DNA of 64,000 bases. It comes from Sphingobacteriales bacterium (GTDB taxonomy: Bacteria > Bacteroidota > Bacteroidia > Chitinophagales > Chitinophagaceae). Shown in pieces: positions 8,059-16,726 of the stretch. Under the pieces are notes generated by a model. It saw nothing but the letters and a program-made list of their open reading frames with translations. It ran no database searches and had not been told where the DNA came from. The stretch is taken from the NCBI GenBank assembly GCA_016235125.1, contig JACRLZ010000007.1:248001-312000 (forward strand), in the 5' to 3' direction. Each line of letters begins with the position of its first letter. Positions within the stretch are counted from its first letter, which is position 1. The translations under genes and the position numbers were made by a program.

Positions 8059-10071
8059 ATGGAAATACTCAAAAAAATATTTTCTCTTTTTTTGATTTTC
8101 TCTTTCGTTCTTGCTCATGGCCAGGCGCAAACTAAAAGAGCCCTGATCATCGCTATTGGCAATTATCCGGCAGAAAGTGGCTGGGATTACCTCAATTGCC
8201 TGAACGATGTGCCGGTGATACAGGGGGCATTATTAAAACAAAACTTTTTACCTGCAAATATTACTGTTCTTACGGATGCACAGGCAACCCGGAAAGGGAT
8301 CATTGATGCATTAGATCAGTTGATCAGCAAATCGGGTAAAGATGATATTGTTGTTTTTCATGTATCATCTCATGGCGAACAGATGGAAGATGATAATGGA
8401 GATGAAGCCGATGGACTCGATGAATGCATAGTGCCTTACGATGCTATTTACTCTAATGATAAAGCTGCATTTGCAAAAGTGGCGGCAAGTTATCTAAGGG
8501 ATGACCTGATAGGCGAAAAAATTACTTTGCTGAGAAATAAATTGGGCAGACAGGGGGATGTGTTGGTAACGATTGATGCCTGTCATTCGGCAAGTGGCAC
8601 AAGAGGAGGCAGGGCAAAAGTAAGAGGAGGCAGGGCGCCGATCGTAAGTGCAGGATTTGATGACAGAAAATCAAAAGCAAAAGACTCTGTTGCTGTATTT
8701 AAGGAAAGCAATAATATAAAACTGAATGAGGATGCTGCTTCATTTGTACTGATCTCCGCAGCGCTGGCGCAGGAACTGAATTGTGAATGTTACGATGATC
8801 AGCGCAAGGCAATCGGTTCTTTATCCTATGCCTTTGGAAAAACATTGGGCTCCCTCAAAGGAGCAGTTACATACAGAACATTGTTTAACAGGATCAATGA
8901 TCTGCTTCAGCAAAAAGTTTCCGAAAAGCCCCATCCCAATTGCAAACAAAACCCTGCTTTGGAAGGCGATGGTATTGACAGGGAATTTTTTGGCGGACGA
9001 TACCTGCAACAGGCAGCATTTTTCAGCATCAATAAAAGTAAAAGCAATAGTTCTGTTGTAGAAATAAGCGGAGGAACTATTGCAGGAATCACTGTTGGTT
9101 CAGTGATCAGTTTTTATCCTGACAATGTTCTTGATCCTGCCGGAAAAACTCCGATACTGAAAGGGAAAGTAACAGCTGCCCAGAATTTTACAAGCACCGT
9201 TAAACTGGAGAAGCCCAATCCTTCAATTATAAAGAGTCCTGTCAAAGCTTTTATTTCGGAGGTTTCATATGGCACCGCTAAAATAAAATTGAGTCTTGAT
9301 TCGCTGGATAACATTTCCAAAGAGAAAATGCTGAAAAACCTTAAAGGGTTCCAGTTGGTTGAAATGAGTTCAGACTGCGAATTATATTTTGGCAGACCGC
9401 CTTCTTCCGGTAAGCTTGCATTATTCTTTCCTGCTTCCGGCGATATGTTTACTGACACTCTTGATGCAGATAACCCAACTGTTATTAAAAATGTTTTAAA
9501 AAGATATGACAGGTATCGGTATTTAAAAGGACTTCGGTTTGATGAGCCGGGTCTGTCTGCAAATGTGGAATTGGTTTTTCTTGATCAGAATGGAGGTATT
9601 GACAGCAGTAAGATCAGGGAAAGAACAAAGTTGGGCCAACTGGTATTAAAGGAAGGCGATGTTGTAAACCTGAAAATAACCAACACCGGCAGCAAGCCTT
9701 TTTATATTAATATCGTGGATATACAACCCGATGGGATAATCAATCCTATTATTCCGAATAAAGGCCTGAAGATTACTGCTGATGATTGTAAAGTGGAAGT
9801 AAGCAACTTGCTTTTTTTTAAAGAAAACGGAATAACCATTTATCCCCCGTATGGAAAAGAGACATTCAAAGTATTTCTTTCTTCAGGTAAGATTGACCTG
9901 GAAGAAATGCTAACAGGTAATAAGCAAACCGGGACAAGGAGTATTTTATCAAATATGGAAAAAATATTTAAGGATGCAGAGGTGAATGAAATGGGTACAA
10001 GAGGGGGGGGGAATATAAATACACAAAACGGAACGATATTCAATCTGAACTTTACAATTGTGCCTAAGTAA
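8059..10071 (+). CDS. Exported caspase-family protein with DUF4384-like C terminus
   Basis: A 670-residue protein with a signal peptide (KKIFSLFLIFSFVLAHGQAQ). The caspase p20-like domain starts at KRALIIAIGNY, with catalytic His105 in VSSHGE and Cys175 in IDACHSAS. Between them lies an Asp-rich stretch (EDDNGDEADGLDE), typical of metacaspase-like enzymes that bind calcium or prefer basic substrates. The middle (about 340-500) is beta-rich and unassigned. The region with GDVVNLKITNTG to PYGKETFKVF resembles DUF4384. The ATG at 8059 lies 16 bases after the WD40-caspase stop. The C-terminal tail has a Gly/Asn-rich TRGGGNINTQNGT run encoded partly by a run of nine G. Confidence 0.86.
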   Translation: MEILKKIFSLFLIFSFVLAHGQAQTKRALIIAIGNYPAESGWDYLNCLNDVPVIQGALLKQNFLPANITVLTDAQATRKGIIDALDQLISKSGKDDIVVFHVSSHGEQMEDDNGDEADGLDECIVPYDAIYSNDKAAFAKVAASYLRDDLIGEKITLLRNKLGRQGDVLVTIDACHSASGTRGGRAKVRGGRAPIVSAGFDDRKSKAKDSVAVFKESNNIKLNEDAASFVLISAALAQELNCECYDDQRKAIGSLSYAFGKTLGSLKGAVTYRTLFNRINDLLQQKVSEKPHPNCKQNPALEGDGIDREFFGGRYLQQAAFFSINKSKSNSSVVEISGGTIAGITVGSVISFYPDNVLDPAGKTPILKGKVTAAQNFTSTVKLEKPNPSIIKSPVKAFISEVSYGTAKIKLSLDSLDNISKEKMLKNLKGFQLVEMSSDCELYFGRPPSSGKLALFFPASGDMFTDTLDADNPTVIKNVLKRYDRYRYLKGLRFDEPGLSANVELVFLDQNGGIDSSKIRERTKLGQLVLKEGDVVNLKITNTGSKPFYINIVDIQPDGIINPIIPNKGLKITADDCKVEVSNLLFFKENGITIYPPYGKETFKVFLSSGKIDLEEMLTGNKQTGTRSILSNMEKIFKDAEVNEMGTRGGGNINTQNGTIFNLNFTIVPK

Positions 10072-10074
10072 TTT

Positions 10075-10995
10075 TTATCTCATATGGAAACTATATGTTT
10101 CAGTTTGTTTTATTTCCCCGGTTATTCCTGTTCTTTTATATTTCAAGGTAGTGATCCAGCCAGTAGGTATTGTAATGTTATATTCACTATCGTCTTCTAT
10201 TTGGAACTTTGAAAGCATATCTTCTGTATACTTATTAACGCTGTCAATTTTGTCAATCGATATATGCATTGCTTGAAACATGCTACTCATAAGAATTCGG
10301 ATGCCAGTACTGTCTAGGTTTTGAGTGAATTTTGCCGTAAATGATTTTTTTTCAGGATTTATTTTTTTTATTTTCTGCATAGAGATTGCAGGCATCGGTT
10401 CTCCACCAAATGGATTTGGGAGTGAGGTTGAACTGGTTATCTCTTTTGTTGTAAACTCTCCGCCATACGGAGCATAATACAACTGAACTTCTTTAATTAA
10501 AGATCCTTCCACCAATTGTTGTGAATTAAACATAGCTCTTGCCTTATCCATCGAAGCTTTTCTAATACTATCGCCCTCTTCTGGCGCCGAATTGCTCATC
10601 ATATTAAAATAAACATCTCTTACTTCTTCCCAATTGATTAGACTCTTAAACGAACCAACATTATTAGTTGTGAATATTATTTTGAGGCCATTATAAACAG
10701 GCATCAGTTTTTCTATTCCCGGGCTGGCTTTTTTTACTTCTTCAGGGATATCCAGTACCCATTGTACCGAATATCCTTCATCGGTTGAATCAAGAATACT
10801 GATATGTGCCAGGTAGGTAAAGTTAAAAGGCTGAGATTGTTTACCCTTTTCTATTCTTTCTTTATTTCTTGTAATAACCAGTTCTTTTTTCTCTCCTTTT
10901 TGCCAATTAGCTAAACAGTTCAGGGTAGTATCAGGCAACTGAGCCAATATACTGAAAGGGAGAAAGGCAAGAATCTGCAGGTAAATAATTTTCAT
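10075..10995 (-). CDS. Secreted protein of unknown function (DUF6263-like)
   Basis: A 306-residue protein with an N-terminal signal sequence ending near FSILAQ and no other membrane segment. The pattern of beta strands, SYSVQW-type strands and a central FTTNNVGSFKSLINW resembles DUF6263-type proteins of Bacteroidota. The assignment is from general appearance only. It is convergent with the second caspase gene with only three bases between the stops, so the two could affect each other's transcription. Confidence 0.6.
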   Translation of the reverse strand: MKIIYLQILAFLPFSILAQLPDTTLNCLANWQKGEKKELVITRNKERIEKGKQSQPFNFTYLAHISILDSTDEGYSVQWVLDIPEEVKKASPGIEKLMPVYNGLKIIFTTNNVGSFKSLINWEEVRDVYFNMMSNSAPEEGDSIRKASMDKARAMFNSQQLVEGSLIKEVQLYYAPYGGEFTTKEITSSTSLPNPFGGEPMPAISMQKIKKINPEKKSFTAKFTQNLDSTGIRILMSSMFQAMHISIDKIDSVNKYTEDMLSKFQIEDDSEYNITIPTGWITTLKYKRTGITGEIKQTETYSFHMR

Positions 10996-11024
10996 TGTTC
11001 CAGGTATAACAGCTAATGAAAAAG

Positions 11025-11099
11025 TGGAACGTACTGGGCTCGAACCAGTGACCTCCGCTCTGTCAAAGCGGCGCTCTGAACCAACTGAGCTAACGTTCC
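11025..11099 (-). tRNA. tRNA-Val (anticodon GAC)
   Basis: 75-base cloverleaf on the minus strand: acceptor GGAACGT / ACGTTCC, D-arm GCTC/GAGC, anticodon loop TTGACAG (GAC, reads GTC), T-arm ACTGG/CCAGT, discriminator A. CCA is not encoded. It lies 25 bases downstream of mtaB on the same strand, so it may be partly read from the mtaB promoter. Confidence 0.95.
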
Positions 11100-11124
11100 G
11101 ATATTATAAAAATAAGAGCTTTAC

Positions 11125-12411
11125 TTAAATCTTCCACTCCACAATCTCATTTGCCCATTCTTGCCGATAAGGAGTTGTAATGCGGATGTAATTATCAGTG
11201 TACCCCTCCATCATACCGTTTTTCTCATGCCCTTCAAGCAACACCTTTCTTGTTTGTCCCACATGCTGTCCAATGAAATACTGCATTTTCATGTAGGAAA
11301 GATTGCGAAGCGTCTTATTTCTTTCATGGCGAATGTTCATCGGTACCACAGGTTTTAATGACAAGGCATGGGTGTTGTCCCTTTCGCTGTAAGTGAACAC
11401 ATGCAGGTAAGAAATATCCAGTGAGTGCAGGAAGTCAAATGTTTCTTTGAACTCCTCATCCGTTTCGCCGGGGAAACCAACGATAACATCAACCCCAATG
11501 GCACAATGTGGCATCAATGTTTTTATCAGGCTCACCCTGTCGGCGTACAATTCTCTTTTATACCTGCGGCGCATGGCTCCGAGTATTTTATTACTGCCAC
11601 TCTGCAACGGAATATGAAAGTGCGGCATGAACTTGTCGCTGTTGGCAACAAATTCAATGATGTCGTTTGTCAGCAGGTTTGGTTCAATCGAGGAGATTCT
11701 GTAGCGCTGTATTCCTTTTACGTTTTCCAATTCCTTAATGAGTGCGAAGAAATTATCTTCTTTAAAACTTCCTAAAGCCCCCTTTAGGGGGTTGGGGGTT
11801 TTAAAATCCCCTAGATTCACCCCCGTCAATACAATTTCCTTCACACCAGTTGCTGCCAGCTCTTCTGCATTTTTCACCACATTGGCGATACTGTCACTCC
11901 TGCTTTTTCCTCTTGCCATCGGGATAGTACAAAAAGAACAATTATAATCGCAGCCGTCCTGCACTTTCAAAAAAGTTCTTGTCCTGTCATTTACTGACCA
12001 TGACGAATGAAAATCTGCTACTTCATTAATATCGCAACTGCAGATCTTTGCCGAATCAGCTTTTGACAGTTCACGGATATGTTGAGCAATATTGAATTTT
12101 TCTGCAGCGCCAAGTACAAGGTCAACTCCGGGTATTTCGGAAATCTCTTTTGGTTTTAATTGTGCGTAGCATCCTGTGATCACCACTAAACTTTCCGGGG
12201 CTTTCCTTTGAATGCGGCGAACGATCTGCCTGCATTCTTTATCGGCATTATCGGTAACAGAACAGGTATTGATGACATACACATCGGCTCTGTCGTCAAA
12301 CTCTTTTTTTTCAAATCCTTCATTCTCCAAAATGCGGGAAAGTGAAGAGGATTCGGAAAAATTGAGCTTGCAACCTAAAGTATGAAACGCCACTGTTCTT
12401 GATTCAGCCAT
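11125..12411 (-). CDS. mtaB: tRNA t6A37 methylthiotransferase MtaB
   Basis: A 428-residue radical-SAM enzyme that converts t6A37 to ms2t6A37 in tRNAs reading ANN codons. The UPF0004 domain comes first, with TLGCKLN, INTCSVT and VVITGCYAQ supplying three cysteines for one iron-sulfur cluster. The radical-SAM CDYNCSFCTIP motif follows, then a TRAM-like C terminus. The start at 12411 (MAESRTVAF) is chosen because a promoter box at 12482-12489 lies inside the longer frame. Between GVNLGD and FFALIKEL is an extra segment, FKTPNPLKGALGSFKEDN, encoded by a palindromic repeat. The catalytic residues are intact, so the enzyme is probably active. Confidence 0.92.
   Translation of the reverse strand: MAESRTVAFHTLGCKLNFSESSSLSRILENEGFEKKEFDDRADVYVINTCSVTDNADKECRQIVRRIQRKAPESLVVITGCYAQLKPKEISEIPGVDLVLGAAEKFNIAQHIRELSKADSAKICSCDINEVADFHSSWSVNDRTRTFLKVQDGCDYNCSFCTIPMARGKSRSDSIANVVKNAEELAATGVKEIVLTGVNLGDFKTPNPLKGALGSFKEDNFFALIKELENVKGIQRYRISSIEPNLLTNDIIEFVANSDKFMPHFHIPLQSGSNKILGAMRRRYKRELYADRVSLIKTLMPHCAIGVDVIVGFPGETDEEFKETFDFLHSLDISYLHVFTYSERDNTHALSLKPVVPMNIRHERNKTLRNLSYMKMQYFIGQHVGQTRKVLLEGHEKNGMMEGYTDNYIRITTPYRQEWANEIVEWKI
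11771..11798. repeat. Family A palindromic repeat inside mtaB
   Basis: GC-rich element with GCCCCCTTTAGGGGG followed by TTGGGGG. It keeps the mtaB frame open and encodes TPNPLKGA on the minus strand. Related copies lie at 13934-13961, 14029-14056, 33610-33632 and 56429-56454. Confidence 0.75.
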
Positions 12412-12481
12412 ACTGCTTCGCCTACTGGTTTCAACTTGCAAAACTCCTGAATTCAAGCTTCGCAGTACACAGTAGAGCCGG

Positions 12482-12489
12482 CAAAGGTA
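12482..12489 (-). promoter_or_regulatory. Promoter -7 box of mtaB
   Basis: TACCTTTG on the minus strand, a perfect TAnnTTTG, about 70 bases upstream of the chosen mtaB ATG. The upstream element is weak (TTTC at a spacing of 20). Confidence 0.55.
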
Positions 12490-12540
12490 AGTTGATATGT
12501 TGACAGGGTGAAATGTTGATAGGTCTGGGTTGCGGGTCAG

Positions 12541-12590
12541 TTTCAGTGTTTCTGTAGCTAAATTTTGCCACTGAGACACTGAAGCACAGA
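12541..12590. repeat. Family H inverted repeat (CACTGA words)
   Basis: TTTCAGTGTTTCTGTAGC and GCCACTGAGACACTGAAG form an imperfect inverted repeat. The better-preserved copy is at 34838-34885. Confidence 0.55.
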
Positions 12591-12710
12591 ATTCCTGATC
12601 ATGCGTTACAATAAAATTTTTCAAACTGGCCCACCTCCTAAGTCTGCTTGTTAACTGGTTAACTTATAAACCTGTCAACTTTTTCTCTACTTTTAGCCAA
12701 ATGTCTGAGG

Positions 12711-13178
12711 GTGAATAATAAATTATATAAGTGGGCGCCATACATATTAATCCTTGTGCTGGGAGCATTGTTATTTGTCATTAAGACCTGTAAAAATAAA
12801 AACCAGTCTTCACCTAAACCGAAGGTTACCAATAACAACCCATCTTCGAATATCAACCGTGACAGGGGCTTTGACCGGCGCATTTCTTATCTCGAATACA
12901 GTAAGCATGCAAAATGCCGGATGCAATGCCGTCATATCACACAGGCCGAGGTAGAAGATATCATGCAGAATGGGGATATTAATTATAATAAAAGTGATTT
13001 AAAAAATGTCCGTTGCCCCCGTTATGCAGTGGAAGGTGATACAGAGGACCGGCAACATGTAAGGATTGTATTTGCGCAATGCAATGAGAAAACAGAAGTG
13101 GTGACGGTTATTGATCTGGAAACAGAGTGGCAATGTGATTGTCCCGGCGATGATGATAAATACAAAAACCGGAACTGA
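12711..13178 (+). CDS. Membrane-anchored DUF4258 protein
   Basis: A 155-residue protein with one N-terminal membrane helix (YILILVLGALLFVI), a Ser/Asn/Pro-rich linker and a C-terminal DUF4258 domain. The domain has SKHAKCRMQCRHIT, VEDIMQNGDINYN and VRIVFAQC, plus a CDCPGDDD tail. DUF4258 resembles RelE/BrnT-type folds, but function is unknown. The start is GTG at 12711, since the nearby ATG is out of frame. Its TGA overlaps the plsC ATG (TGATG), suggesting translational coupling. Confidence 0.72.
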   Translation: MNNKLYKWAPYILILVLGALLFVIKTCKNKNQSSPKPKVTNNNPSSNINRDRGFDRRISYLEYSKHAKCRMQCRHITQAEVEDIMQNGDINYNKSDLKNVRCPRYAVEGDTEDRQHVRIVFAQCNEKTEVVTVIDLETEWQCDCPGDDDKYKNRN

Positions 13179-13942
13179 TGAAAGTCTTTTTGAAACCACT
13201 GCAATGGCTTTATTGCATCTATGCTTTTGTCACTTTCATTGGTATAATGCTGTTGATCTTCCCTTTTGCCCTTATCGCCGGTTTGTTTGGACGTATCGCA
13301 GGCGGAAACATGATGATAAGGCTTTGCATACTATGGGCCGACCTTTGGTTCCCATTAGTCTTTATCTGGCATAAAAAAATATATGAGGCCCCGCATGATA
13401 AAAGAAAGGCATACATTTTTGTCAGCAATCATATCTCATATCTTGACGCAGCAATTATTCCCAAAGCCTATCGTCAGCCCATCCGGCCATTAGGCAAAGT
13501 GGAAATGAGTAAGGTGCCTGTGTTTGGATTTATTTACCGGAATGCAATTGTGACTGTTGACCGGAATAATTCTGCAAACCGTTCAAAAAGTGTGAGAATT
13601 TTGAAATCCTTAATTAGCAAAGGAATTTCTGTTGTTGTTTTTCCCGAAGGCACTTTTAATATGGGAATAACTCCATTAAAAGAATTTTATGACGGCGCTT
13701 TCAGAGTGGCAATAGAAACCCAAACGCCTGTCAAGCCTGTTTTATTTCTTGATGCCTACAGAAGAATGCCCTACGAAAGTTTATTCAGAATGACACCAGG
13801 ACGTAGCCGGATCCTTTATTTGAATGAGATCCCTGTTGATGGGTATACTCTTAAAGATGTTGGTAAGCTGAAAGATGAGGTGTATGTTATTATGGAAAAG
13901 AAGCTGGTAGAATATGATGCGGCGTGGAGAAATCACCCCTAA
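13178..13942 (+). CDS. plsC: 1-acyl-sn-glycerol-3-phosphate acyltransferase
   Basis: A 254-residue inner-membrane-associated enzyme that acylates lysophosphatidate to phosphatidate in phospholipid synthesis. The catalytic HX4D is NHISYLD near residue 85 and the substrate-binding FPEGTF lies near residue 153. One or two hydrophobic N-terminal segments anchor it. It overlaps the DUF4258 stop by one base. The last codons (NHP and stop) come from a family A repeat, so the C-terminal end may be shortened or altered relative to the ancestor. Related acyltransferases acting on other lipids cannot be excluded. Confidence 0.88.
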   Translation: MKVFLKPLQWLYCIYAFVTFIGIMLLIFPFALIAGLFGRIAGGNMMIRLCILWADLWFPLVFIWHKKIYEAPHDKRKAYIFVSNHISYLDAAIIPKAYRQPIRPLGKVEMSKVPVFGFIYRNAIVTVDRNNSANRSKSVRILKSLISKGISVVVFPEGTFNMGITPLKEFYDGAFRVAIETQTPVKPVLFLDAYRRMPYESLFRMTPGRSRILYLNEIPVDGYTLKDVGKLKDEVYVIMEKKLVEYDAAWRNHP

Positions 13943-13961
13943 CCCCTAAAGGGGAATTTCG
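13934..13961. repeat. Family A palindromic repeat at the plsC stop
   Basis: CACCCCTAACCCCTAAAGGGG. The TAA inside the repeat is the plsC stop codon. Same family as the elements in mtaB, priA and dxr. Confidence 0.75.
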
Positions 13962-13997
13962 AAACTCTTCTTATTTCATAACTATCTTAGCTGCTCG

Positions 13998-16544
13998 ATG
14001 TCAAAAAGTAGTTTCAATAATGAGAATAACAGCTCCCCTTCAGGGGCAGAGGGTTTGTACGCTGAGATCATCATACCTGCTGCCCTTCCTAAAAATTATA
14101 CATGGTCTGTTCCTGCTCATTTGATTGATTCTGTCAAACCCGGCTGCAGGGTAGAAGTAAATCTCGGCAAAAGCAAAAAGTATGCAGGCATTGTGAAAAA
14201 ATTGCTGAAAGAAAAACCCGAGTTCATTGAAACAAAAGACATACTGAATGTTTTAGATGTCGAACCTGTTGTTTATGAAGAACAATTGAAGCTTTGGGAA
14301 TGGATGGCTTCTTATTATATGTGCAGCGAAGGCGAAGTAATGGCAGCAGCGTTGCCTGCGCATTTCAAATTGTCCAGTGAAACAATTCTTGTTTATAATG
14401 AAGAGTACGGCGATGATTTTTCTGCATTGGATCATGATGAATTTTTGGTAGCCGAAGCATTGCTGTTGAAAAAAGAACTGAAGCTGACCGAAGTGCAGCA
14501 GATATTGGATTCATCACACACATATCCCGTCATCAGCCGGCTGGTCAGTAAGAAAGTTTGCCATGTATGGGAATCGCTGAAACAAACCTATGTACCCAAA
14601 AAAGAAACTTACATCTTACTGAACTCCGAATACCACAATGAAGACCGGCTCTCCGATCTCTTAAATAACTGGACCAAGGCCCCGAAACAAATGGAGTTGC
14701 TGCTGAGTTATCTCCATTTAATGAAAACAGAGGGAGAGGTGATCAGGCAGAATCTTTTGAAGAAGTCGGGTGCATCCGATGCACAACTGAAGGGGTTAAT
14801 AGAAAAAAATATTCTGAAAGCCGAGAAAAGGCAGGTGGACAGGATTCAATATTTACCTAAAGACGTAAAGATAGATTTTGAATTGTCGGCCGCACAACAA
14901 AAAGCATTTGACGAAATACTGCAGCAACTGAAAAGTAAAGCCGTTTGTTTATTGCATGGCATTACTTCCAGTGGCAAAACGCAGATCTATATCAAACTGA
15001 TCGAGCAATACATCAGGCAGGGGAAACAGGTACTGTATATGTTACCTGAAATTGCTTTGACATCACAGATCATTCGCCGTCTTCAAAAACATTTTGGCGG
15101 ATATATCGGTATTTATCATTCCAAGTTTTCGCAGAATGAAAGAGTGGAAATATGGAATAAAGTAAAGACAGGGGAGTTGAAGGTGGTTCTCGGCGCCCGG
15201 TCATCCGTTTTCCTTCCTTTTAATGACCTTGGACTTATTATTTGTGATGAAGAGCATGATACATCTTTCAAACAACAGGACCCTGCACCGAGATATAATG
15301 GCCGGGATGCTGCTATTTACTTTTCTTCATTATTTGCAGCAAAAGTGATACTCGGCAGCGCCACCCCATCTATAGAAAGTTATTACAACGGTACGACAGG
15401 TAAATATGGGTTGGTTGAATTGCCGGAACGATATGGTGATGTTCATTTGCCGGGAATTGAAATAATTGATACAAGAAAAGTTGTTTCAAAGGATATGCTT
15501 CGCCAGGCTCAGCATGACAAAATCATTCTTTCACCGGCATTGATAGAAGCCATCAATGAAGTTGTCAGCCGCAATAAACAGGTGATTCTTTTCCAGAACC
15601 GCCGGGGCTATACACCATACCAGGTTTGTGCCACTTGCGGTTGGATACCGCAATGCAAATACTGCGATGTATCACTGACCTTTCATAAGCTGACGAATAA
15701 ATTAGTTTGCCATTATTGTGGTAGTACTTACCCGCCTGTGCACACCTGCGCCGCCTGTGGCAATCACAAGTTTGTTCAGCGGAATTTTGGAACAGAAAAA
15801 ATAGAAGAACAACTGCAGGAAATTTTTCCCGATGCCAAAGTGGCGAGAATGGACATTGACACCGTTCGGGGAAAGAATGCTCATGATGTATTGATACAGC
15901 AATTTGAGCAAAGAAAAATTGACATTTTAGTGGGTACACAGATGGTGGTCAAGGGACTTGACTTTGATAATGTGGACCTGGTCGGAATATTAGATGCGGA
16001 CGGCTTATTACATTTTGCCGATTTCAGGGTGAACGAAAGGGCATTTCAGCTGATGGAGCAGGTAAGTGGAAGGGCAGGACGCAAACCCTCCTCCGTCAAG
16101 ACTTCGGAGGGCAAGGAGGCAACAGGAAAAGTAATGATACAAACGGCAAATCCATCTCATCCCATCTTACAGATAGTGCAGCAGCATGATTATAAAAAAA
16201 TGTTTACTGAAGAACTGGAAAAACGGAAACAGTTTTTCTATCCTCCTTTTTCAAGGCTTATTCATCTTTCATTCAAGCATAAAATGAAAGACATTGTGGA
16301 AAGGGCAGCGCATGAATTTGCCAATGCATTAAAAAACAGATACAGTAATTATATTGTTGGCCCTGCCGAGCCGGTTATCGGCCGCATCCGCAACCAATTC
16401 TTAATGGAATTGCTGCTGAAACTGCCAAAAGATGCAAAGATGATCAATCAATGCAAAAAAGATTTACTGGAAGAGATCGCCATCCTGCATCAGCATAAAA
16501 GCTATCGCAGTGTGACGATAGTGGCGGATGTGGATGTGGTGTAA
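13998..16544 (+). CDS. priA: Primosomal protein N', replication-restart helicase
   Basis: An 848-residue superfamily 2 helicase that reloads the replisome at stalled forks. An N-terminal 3'-DNA-binding domain is followed by Walker A GITSSGKT (about residue 325), the DEEH box (ICDEEHDTSF) and the zinc-binding cysteine cluster (CATCGWIPQCKYC ... CHYCG ... CAACG). The C-terminal helicase lobe has GTQMVVKGLDF and VSGRAGRK. The protein is longer than the classic E. coli enzyme of about 730 residues. Part of the excess is three repeat-encoded stretches: NSSPSGAEG near the N terminus, DMLRQAQHDK near 500 and PSSVKTSEGKEA near 700. All are in frame and avoid the catalytic motifs. Confidence 0.95.
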   Translation: MSKSSFNNENNSSPSGAEGLYAEIIIPAALPKNYTWSVPAHLIDSVKPGCRVEVNLGKSKKYAGIVKKLLKEKPEFIETKDILNVLDVEPVVYEEQLKLWEWMASYYMCSEGEVMAAALPAHFKLSSETILVYNEEYGDDFSALDHDEFLVAEALLLKKELKLTEVQQILDSSHTYPVISRLVSKKVCHVWESLKQTYVPKKETYILLNSEYHNEDRLSDLLNNWTKAPKQMELLLSYLHLMKTEGEVIRQNLLKKSGASDAQLKGLIEKNILKAEKRQVDRIQYLPKDVKIDFELSAAQQKAFDEILQQLKSKAVCLLHGITSSGKTQIYIKLIEQYIRQGKQVLYMLPEIALTSQIIRRLQKHFGGYIGIYHSKFSQNERVEIWNKVKTGELKVVLGARSSVFLPFNDLGLIICDEEHDTSFKQQDPAPRYNGRDAAIYFSSLFAAKVILGSATPSIESYYNGTTGKYGLVELPERYGDVHLPGIEIIDTRKVVSKDMLRQAQHDKIILSPALIEAINEVVSRNKQVILFQNRRGYTPYQVCATCGWIPQCKYCDVSLTFHKLTNKLVCHYCGSTYPPVHTCAACGNHKFVQRNFGTEKIEEQLQEIFPDAKVARMDIDTVRGKNAHDVLIQQFEQRKIDILVGTQMVVKGLDFDNVDLVGILDADGLLHFADFRVNERAFQLMEQVSGRAGRKPSSVKTSEGKEATGKVMIQTANPSHPILQIVQQHDYKKMFTEELEKRKQFFYPPFSRLIHLSFKHKMKDIVERAAHEFANALKNRYSNYIVGPAEPVIGRIRNQFLMELLLKLPKDAKMINQCKKDLLEEIAILHQHKSYRSVTIVADVDVV
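14029..14056. repeat. Family A repeat in priA codons 11-19
   Basis: AACAGCTCCCCTTCAGGGGC, then AGAGGG. It encodes NSSPSGAEG, in the same frame as the dxr copy, which encodes NSPSGAGG. Confidence 0.78.
15495..15522. repeat. Family C repeat inside priA
   Basis: ATGCTTCGCCAGGCTCAGCA, then TGACAAA. The GCTCAGCATGACAA word is a common dispersed element in Bacteroidota. In frame it adds MLRQAQHDK between the Walker-type helicase lobes and the zinc cluster. Confidence 0.6.
16086..16122. repeat. Family D repeat inside priA
   Basis: CCTCCTCCGTCAAGACTTCG, then GAGGGCAAGGAGG. Its CTCCG and CGGAG words pair. It encodes PSSVKTSEGKEA directly after the conserved GRAGRK motif, where other PriA proteins run on at once to KGKVIIQT-type sequence. 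Confidence 0.6.
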
Positions 16545-16726
16545 CGAGCAGGGCTTTGTGCAGGTGTAGCATTACAAATCATTATAATCATCTGCAACCG
16601 GTTTCCTTTTTTTAATTGATCTATTCAAAAAAAACAGCAACAAAATTATTTTTCAGAAATTTTTTATCAGAGTTGTGCATCAGCCACCCTTGTTAGCTGC
16701 TGCCCTTATTGTCCGAAAAGATTTTG

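Larger units (their letters stand above)
12412..12710. other. Intergenic region upstream of mtaB
   Basis: Holds the mtaB promoter box, an inverted repeat of the CACTGA type and low-complexity words such as GTTGATATGTTGACAGG and GTTAACTGGTTAAC. The frame running through it upstream of mtaB has no coding character. Confidence 0.5.

Noticed and set aside
12412..12624. N-terminal extension of mtaB to 12624
   Set aside because: It contains the promoter box and repeat words and lacks protein-like composition; MtaB starts normally at 12411.
13150..13200. Possible frameshift joining DUF4258 and plsC
   Set aside because: The TGATG overlap is ordinary translational coupling, and both proteins are complete on their own.
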